Part shown: in pieces, positions 15,456 through 19,714 of the stretch
How the letters are laid out: the number at the start of each line of letters is the position of its first letter
Numbering within the stretch: the first letter of the stretch is position 1
NCBI GenBank assembly: GCA_022729635.1
Contig: DZAU01000036.1
Location: 1-19,714 of the forward strand
Direction: 5' to 3'
Length of the DNA: 19,714 nucleotides
Source: Flavobacterium psychrophilum
Lineage (GTDB): Bacteria > Bacteroidota > Bacteroidia > Flavobacteriales > Flavobacteriaceae
Made by a program: the position numbers and the translations under genes
Notes under the pieces: model-generated
Databases searched by the model: none
Told to the model about the DNA's origin: nothing
What the model saw: the letters and a program-made list of their open reading frames with translations, nothing else

Positions 15456-15466
15456 AATTGAAATTT

Positions 15467-15982
15467 ATGAACCTAAACGAACTGACTAATCAAGAATACT
15501 CATCTTTCAATGCGACATATATAAAGGCTTTGGAAGATGTGAATTTAATCGAAGAATTGGAAAGTGGCTTGAACCAAATGGTTTCTTTTATGTCAAGTAT
15601 TCCTGCCGATAAATTAGAATATCGTTATGCTGAAGATAAATGGACAATCAAAGATATTTTACTGCATCTCATTGATGCTGAGCGTATTTTTGCTTATCGT
15701 GCATTGCGAATAGGAAGAGGCGACAAAACACCTTTGGCTGGATTTGAAGAAAATGATTATGTTCCAAACGCTATGGCTAATTGCCGAAGTTTAGAAAGTT
15801 TATTAGAAGAATTTCAATTTGTCAGAAATTCTACTTTGTCCTTGTTTAATAGTTTTTCTAACGAACAACTTCTTTATTTAGGCACAGCATCTGATAATAC
15901 AATTTCTGTTCGGGCAATAGGTTTTGTTATTTCTGGTCATCAGAAACATCATTTAAAAATAATCAAGGAACGTTATTTGTAA
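15467..15982 (+). CDS. DinB-fold (DinB/YfiT-type) metal-binding protein
   Basis: The product is 171 residues from the ATG at 15467; a TTG three codons earlier (15458) is less likely. It has the four-helix DinB pattern with the metal-binding His triad: His67 in DKWTIKDILLHLIDAERIF (58-75), and His158 and His162 in GHQKHHLKIIKERY (157-170). The DKW-T-K-hhhHhhDxE and GHxxHH signatures are clear. Family members include thiol-dependent transferases and hydrolases, and the name comes from a DNA-damage-induced Bacillus gene; no reaction can be assigned. It lies 11 bases downstream of ppc and probably shares its transcript, ending at a bidirectional terminator. Confidence 0.88.
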   Translation: MNLNELTNQEYSSFNATYIKALEDVNLIEELESGLNQMVSFMSSIPADKLEYRYAEDKWTIKDILLHLIDAERIFAYRALRIGRGDKTPLAGFEENDYVPNAMANCRSLESLLEEFQFVRNSTLSLFNSFSNEQLLYLGTASDNTISVRAIGFVISGHQKHHLKIIKERYL

Positions 15983-15991
15983 TCTTCCAAT

Positions 15992-16030
15992 AAAAAAAGG
16001 AACTCAAAACGGAGTTCCTTTTTTTTTTTA
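15992..16030. terminator. Bidirectional rho-independent terminator
   Basis: GGAACTC (15999-16005) and GAGTTCC (16012-16018) form a 7-base stem with a six-base loop. The stem is flanked by a seven-A run on the left and an eleven-T run on the right, so it works on both strands. It serves the ppc-DinB unit (+) and the speA-side unit ending with the acidic protein (-). Confidence 0.9.
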
Positions 16031-16035
16031 TTTAA

Positions 16036-16461
16036 TTATTCGTAGTCTTCGTCTTCATCTTCTGGCAAATCGTTTTGTTCTTCGTCATCGTCAGTGTCAT
16101 CATCGTCATCCTCGTCACCATCTGCTTTGTCAATGTTTTCGCTGTATTCGTCAACTTCATCCTCATCGTCATCTTCAACTTCATCATCATCTTCTAAGTT
16201 GATACCTTCTTCCAATGGTTCGATTTCGGCTGCGATTTCGTCATCTTCGTCATAATTTTCGATTCGATCTGCAAGGTTCGTACTGATTTTTACCAAAAAA
16301 ATGGTGTCCTCTGTTCTAACTTCTACAGCTTCAATCAATTCGTTTTGAGCATTTCTAAAACGGATAATATTGGAGTCATCATAGCCCTCCGGAAATTTTT
16401 CCACCAGCAGGTTTAAAATTTCGTTGGTAAGTTTTGAATAGTCAACAATTACTCTTTTCAT
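16036..16461 (-). CDS. Small protein with a long Asp/Glu-rich tail, function unknown
   Basis: The product is 141 residues. Residues 1-67 form an ordered-looking domain (MKRVIVDYSKLTNEILNLLV, then EGYDDSNIIRFRNAQNELIE and VEVRTEDTIFLVKIS). The rest is mostly Asp and Glu, with runs such as EDDDEVEDDDEDEVDE, and is very likely disordered. Relatives in flavobacteria are often labelled DNA primase, but I see no primase motif and consider that name wrong. The gene starts nine bases after the deoxyhypusine-synthase-like stop, so it is co-transcribed. A polycation-binding role (for example polyamines or basic proteins) would fit the tail and neighbours but is speculation. Confidence 0.75.
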   Translation of the reverse strand: MKRVIVDYSKLTNEILNLLVEKFPEGYDDSNIIRFRNAQNELIEAVEVRTEDTIFLVKISTNLADRIENYDEDDEIAAEIEPLEEGINLEDDDEVEDDDEDEVDEYSENIDKADGDEDDDDDTDDDEEQNDLPEDEDEDYE

Positions 16462-16470
16462 AAAAATATT

Positions 16471-17442
16471 TTATAAATCTAATAAATAAGCAAAAATTAA
16501 TGGTGCTACAATGGTAGCATCCGACTCTATAATAAATTTTGGGGTTTTTATATCTAATTTTCCCCAAGTAATTTTTTCATTTGGAACAGCTCCGGAATAG
16601 GAACCATAACTGGTTGTGGAATCTGAAATTTGGCAAAAATAGCTCCAAAAAGGAATGTCGTGCATTTCCATATCTTGATATAACATTGGCACCACACATA
16701 TTGGAAAATCACCGGCAATTCCGCCTCCAATTTGGAAAAATCCAACTCCGTTAGCGCTATTTTTTGGATACCAATCCGATAAGAAAACCATATATTCAAT
16801 ACCGGATTTCATTGTAGATGCTTTCAAATCTCCTTTTATAACATAGGATGCAAAAATATTTCCCATTGTGCTGTCTTCCCATCCAGGTACAATAATAGGT
16901 AAATTTTTCTCTGCAGCTGCATACATCCAACTGTCTTTTAAGTCAATTTCGTAATATTCTTCAAGAACTCCCGAAAGTAGCATTTTATACATAAATTCGT
17001 GAGGGAAATATCTTTCTCCTTTGTCATCTGCATCTTTCCAAATTTTGTAAATATGTTTTTGCAATCGACGGAACGCTTCGTGTTCTGGAATGCAAGTATC
17101 GGTAACTCTATTTAATCCTCTTTCTAGCAAAGCCCATTCGTCTTCTGGTGTCAAATCACGATAATGTGGTACTCTTTCGTAGTGTGAATGTGCGACCAAA
17201 TTCATTATGTCTTCTTCAAGATTTGCTCCGGTACACGAAATAATTTGTACTTTATCCTGACGGATTATTTCTGCAAATATTTTTCCTATTTCAGCGGTAC
17301 TCATAGCTCCGGCCATACTTACCATCATTTTTGCCCCTTTGGCTAATTGTTGTTCGTACCCTTTTGCCGCATCTACCACCGATGCAGAGTTAAAATGCAA
17401 ATAATGCTTTTCGATAAACTGACTTATTGGTCCTTTACTCAT
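16471..17442 (-). CDS. Deoxyhypusine-synthase-like protein, probable polyamine enzyme
   Basis: The product is 323 residues of the deoxyhypusine synthase fold. The NAD-binding region has SCTGANLEED (69-78), IIVPGWEDSTMGN (183-195) and QIGGGIAGDFP (237-247). The catalytic Lys that forms the imine in the human enzyme (Lys329, in SWGKI) is kept as Lys295 in ITWGKL (291-296). The human Lys-His-His after the Gly triplet, containing catalytic His288, is replaced by AlaGlyAsp. Bacteria have no eIF5A, and bacterial homologues are reported to act on polyamines (for example as homospermidine synthases), so aminobutyl transfer from spermidine to a small amine is the likely reaction. It lies 85 bases downstream of speA, which supports this. 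Confidence 0.85.
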   Translation of the reverse strand: MSKGPISQFIEKHYLHFNSASVVDAAKGYEQQLAKGAKMMVSMAGAMSTAEIGKIFAEIIRQDKVQIISCTGANLEEDIMNLVAHSHYERVPHYRDLTPEDEWALLERGLNRVTDTCIPEHEAFRRLQKHIYKIWKDADDKGERYFPHEFMYKMLLSGVLEEYYEIDLKDSWMYAAAEKNLPIIVPGWEDSTMGNIFASYVIKGDLKASTMKSGIEYMVFLSDWYPKNSANGVGFFQIGGGIAGDFPICVVPMLYQDMEMHDIPFWSYFCQISDSTTSYGSYSGAVPNEKITWGKLDIKTPKFIIESDATIVAPLIFAYLLDL

Positions 17443-17527
17443 TTTTATTTTTTGATTGTTTGAAGCTTTTATTTGGTCTGTTCAAAGAAAATATTTTTTT
17501 TTGAAAACCACAATGAAAACTTTTAAA

Positions 17528-18928
17528 TTATTTTTTTTCGTATCCCAATATTTTTAAAACGTCCTCAGCGGTTTGTTGCTCAGAGAAAATTTCGGTTGCC
17601 AGAATTCCATTTTCATCTCTGTCAATCAAAATGTGTTTGGGTTGTGGAATCAAGCAGTGGTGTAAACCACCAAAACCACCAATGGTTTCTTGATAGGCAC
17701 CCGTGTTGAAAAACCCAATATAAAGCGGTTTTTCTTTGTTGTATTTTGGCAAATAAACAGCATTCATGTGTTGCTCAGAATTGTAATAATCGTCGCTATC
17801 ACAAGTTAAACCTCCTAGTAGAACCCTTTCGTAAGTATCGTTCCAGCGATTGACAGCCAACATTACAAACCGTTTATTAATTGCCCAAGTATCAGGCAAA
17901 GTGGTTATAAATGAAGAATCAATCATATTCCAATTTTCTCTGTCATTTTGTTTCTTTTGATACAAAACTTGGTAAATGGCACCTCCTGATTCGCCTACGG
18001 TAAAAGAGCCAAATTCAGTAAAAATGTGAGGTACGTCTATTTCTGCTTCTTCACAGGCAATTTTTATTTGATTCAATATTTCGTCAATCATATATTGATA
18101 ATCATATTCAAATGCCAATGAATTTTTTATCGGAAAACCACCTCCGATATTCAAACTATCAAGAGTAGGACATTCTTTTTTTAGCGAAATATATACTTTC
18201 ATACATTTTACCAATTCGTTCCAGTAGTAAGCCGTATCACGAATTCCTGTGTTGATAAAGAAATGCAACATTTTTAGTTCCACTTTCTTGTTTTCTAGGA
18301 TTTGCTTTCTGTAAAACGGAACAATATCTTTATAACCAACGCCCAAACGAGAAGTATAAAACTCAAACTTTGGTTCTTCCTCGGCAGCAATTCGAATGCC
18401 TATTTTGAATTTTCCTTTTATTTGTTCTTGCAATAAATCTAACTCCTCATAATTGTCGATTACAGGAATTGTTTTAGAAAAGCCGTTATTTAATAATCGG
18501 GCAATATTAGTGATGTATTCGTCCCTTTTAAATCCGTTGCAAACGACATAAGTATTTTTGGTAATTTTACCTTCTTCCATCAATCGTTCTACAATATTGA
18601 TATCATAAGCCGAAGAAGTTTCGATGTGAATTTTGTTTTTGAAAGCTTCATTCATTACAAAATTAAAATGAGAACTTTTGGTACAATAACAATAGTAATA
18701 TTTGCCTTCGTAACCCATTTTGTCCATACTTTTTCTAAACCAGCCTTTGGCTTTGATGATGTTGTTGGAAATTTGGGGTAAATAGGTAAATTTTAACGGA
18801 GTTCCGTATTGCTCCACCAATTTCATCAAATCGATATTGTGAAATTGAAGTGCGTCTTTATTAAGTGAAAATCCTTCCTGCGGAAAGTAAAAAGTTTGAT
18901 TGATAAGGTCGTAATATTTAGTATTCAT
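17528..18928 (-). CDS. speA: Arginine decarboxylase, short PLP fold-III form
   Basis: The product is 466 residues. It decarboxylates arginine to agmatine, the first step toward putrescine and spermidine; cytoplasmic, PLP-dependent. The N-terminal TIM-barrel domain has the PLP lysine in YYCYCTKSSHF (78-88; Lys84) and a phosphate-binding LNIGGGFP. The C-terminal domain has the second-subunit active site CDSDD (376-380). Biosynthetic SpeA of E. coli is about 660 residues; this compact form lacks the extra helical and insert domains and, as I recall, is the usual flavobacterial version. It could alternatively decarboxylate another basic amino acid. No agmatinase or agmatine deiminase gene lies in the window. 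The deoxyhypusine-synthase-like gene follows. Confidence 0.88.
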   Translation of the reverse strand: MNTKYYDLINQTFYFPQEGFSLNKDALQFHNIDLMKLVEQYGTPLKFTYLPQISNNIIKAKGWFRKSMDKMGYEGKYYYCYCTKSSHFNFVMNEAFKNKIHIETSSAYDINIVERLMEEGKITKNTYVVCNGFKRDEYITNIARLLNNGFSKTIPVIDNYEELDLLQEQIKGKFKIGIRIAAEEEPKFEFYTSRLGVGYKDIVPFYRKQILENKKVELKMLHFFINTGIRDTAYYWNELVKCMKVYISLKKECPTLDSLNIGGGFPIKNSLAFEYDYQYMIDEILNQIKIACEEAEIDVPHIFTEFGSFTVGESGGAIYQVLYQKKQNDRENWNMIDSSFITTLPDTWAINKRFVMLAVNRWNDTYERVLLGGLTCDSDDYYNSEQHMNAVYLPKYNKEKPLYIGFFNTGAYQETIGGFGGLHHCLIPQPKHILIDRDENGILATEIFSEQQTAEDVLKILGYEKK

Positions 18929-18981
18929 TGGGTCTTTAGTATTTTAGATTAATTATTTTATAAAATAAATTAAACTAAAAT

Positions 18982-19161
18982 TCAAACCCTGATATTGGCA
19001 AAAACAATTTGAAGTTTTTCGTTTTCGGCTTTCAAATAAGAAAAAACATCAAAACTAAAAGTATCCTTAATAGCAAAAAATCGTCTCAATATTCTTAAAA
19101 AAGAACTACTGTTTTCGTTTTTTTTGGAACTAAAAATTCTCGTGTTTTGATTTTTTTTCAT
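18982..19161 (-). CDS. Possible 59-residue protein upstream of speA
   Basis: Between aroB and speA the minus strand has an ATG-started frame of 59 codons (MKKNQNTRIFSSKKNENSSS, then FLRILRRFFAIKDTFSFDVF, ending LQIVFANIRV). The N-terminal third is basic and polar and the middle is amphipathic helical; no signal peptide. I do not recognise the family. A well-formed promoter sits immediately upstream, so close that the mRNA may begin at or next to the ATG. It may be a real small protein, a speA leader peptide, or chance. The remaining bases to speA (18929-18981) hold an AT-rich 16-base palindrome (18953-18968) and nothing else. Confidence 0.5.
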   Translation of the reverse strand: MKKNQNTRIFSSKKNENSSSFLRILRRFFAIKDTFSFDVFSYLKAENEKLQIVFANIRV

Positions 19162-19166
19162 TGGAG

Positions 19167-19198
19167 CAAATGTAAAAAATATTATATACGCAAAGCAA
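19167..19198 (-). promoter_or_regulatory. Bacteroidetes-type promoter upstream of the small ORF and speA
   Basis: On the minus strand TTG (19198-19196), 21 bases, and TACATTTG (19174-19167) match the TTG/TAnnTTTG consensus with an allowed spacing. It lies after the aroB stop, so it separates aroB from the downstream speA unit. The expected start of transcription is near 19160. Confidence 0.6.
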
Positions 19199-19216
19199 TC
19201 CTTTTCAGTAAAAAAA

Positions 19217-19714
19217 TTAAGATTTATAATCTTCGAAAGCTTTTAGAATTAACTCATTTTCAACGGATTGATTGATTTTTATCTTTCCAATGCCATCAAT
19301 AAGAGCAAACTGAATGTTTCCATACTCGTTTTTTTTGTCGTGAATGAGCAATTCCATTATCGGTTCGATGTCATTTTCTCCAAAAATTACGTCATCATAA
19401 ATTGCTTTTATCGTAGTTTTTATTTGATTGTATTCTTGCTGATTTATTAATTTTTTTTCCAAAGAGATATAGCTTTCCAGAATCATTCCAATGGCAATTG
19501 CTTCGCCGTGTAACAAACTTTTTTTGTTTTCGTTTTCCAAAAAATAACTCTCAATGGCGTGACCTAAAGTGTGACCAAAATTCAATGCTTTTCGGATATT
19601 TTTTTCGGTTGGGTCTTGCATTACGATTTCGTTCTTGATTTCGACAGAACGGTGAATTAATTCATCGAAATCGGCAAAATCCAATGCTTTTAAATCCAAG
19701 AATTTCTCCCAATA
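19217..19714 (-). CDS. aroB: 3-dehydroquinate synthase, C-terminal part
   Basis: The frame is open to the window edge, giving the last 165 residues (YWEKFLDLKALDFADFDELI at the cut). A TTG at 19699 is not a start; the gene continues beyond the window. AroB converts DAHP to 3-dehydroquinate in the shikimate pathway, using NAD and a divalent metal. Visible signatures are RKALNFGHTLGHAIES and LLHGEAIAIGM, which carry metal-binding His residues, and HDKKNEYGNIQFAL near the C-terminus. There is no terminator motif after its stop; the promoter of the next unit follows directly. Confidence 0.93.
   Translation of the reverse strand, partial: YWEKFLDLKALDFADFDELIHRSVEIKNEIVMQDPTEKNIRKALNFGHTLGHAIESYFLENENKKSLLHGEAIAIGMILESYISLEKKLINQQEYNQIKTTIKAIYDDVIFGENDIEPIMELLIHDKKNEYGNIQFALIDGIGKIKINQSVENELILKAFEDYKS

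Noticed and set aside
16036-16461. DNA primase annotation for the acidic protein
   Set aside because: No zinc-ribbon, TOPRIM or AEP motif is visible; the label is likely propagated from an Asp/Glu-rich similarity.
18953-18968. 16-base palindrome TTATTTTATAAAATAA upstream of speA
   Set aside because: Pure A/T symmetry is expected by chance in such AT-rich spacers; no regulator site could be matched.
1-19714. tRNA or rRNA genes, insertion-sequence ends, prophage
   Set aside because: No cloverleaf, rRNA-like segment, integrase or att repeat was seen on either strand by reading; a dedicated scan was not possible.

Overview
The window looks like a chromosomal segment of a Bacteroidetes bacterium, most likely Flavobacterium or a close relative. 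The evidence is the low GC content, several TAnnTTTG-type -7 promoter elements, the near absence of Shine-Dalgarno sequences, and a gene set typical of flavobacteria: a BatA-domain protein, DUF3822-rsmD, a short PEP carboxylase with HPTQ, and a deoxyhypusine-synthase-like gene beside a short arginine decarboxylase. I identify families from remembered motifs; no search was run.

Layout. Positions 1-290 (-) hold the N-terminus of a BatA-domain protein. A BRO-N protein (371-1195) and a secreted lactonase-type beta-propeller (1223-2335) read away from it. A long hairpin (2405-2476) separates the lactonase from a convergent DEAD-box helicase (2482-3831, -). A 465-base gap follows, with a 43-codon ORF and a 13-base inverted repeat. 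Then come rsmD and DUF3822 (-, overlapping) and a divergent RecD-like helicase (5810-7231). Positions 7238-8049 are a REP/RAYT island: a Y1-type transposase gene flanked by, and containing, copies of a 20-base palindrome. A decayed gene end with a frameshift (8042-8226) follows. kdsB (8267-8992) lies next to a potassium-channel-like gene (-) and a spermidine-synthase-like methyltransferase (-) interrupted by an in-frame TGA. A plus-strand run contains an acyltransferase, an M14 peptidase, an Lrp/AsnC regulator, a strong terminator, ppc and a DinB-fold protein. Another terminator separates this from the minus-strand run aroB (partial), a 59-codon ORF, speA, the deoxyhypusine-synthase-like gene and an acidic-tail protein.

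Most of the window is ordinary housekeeping: lipopolysaccharide Kdo activation, ribosomal RNA methylation, anaplerosis, polyamine synthesis and the shikimate pathway. The most unusual object is the transposase gene that carries its own REP palindromes in frame inside its coding sequence. The next most unusual are the methyltransferase with a stop at a probable Trp codon, the frameshifted gene remnant beside the REP island, and the polyamine cluster with a deoxyhypusine-synthase relative lacking the eukaryotic Lys-His-His motif.
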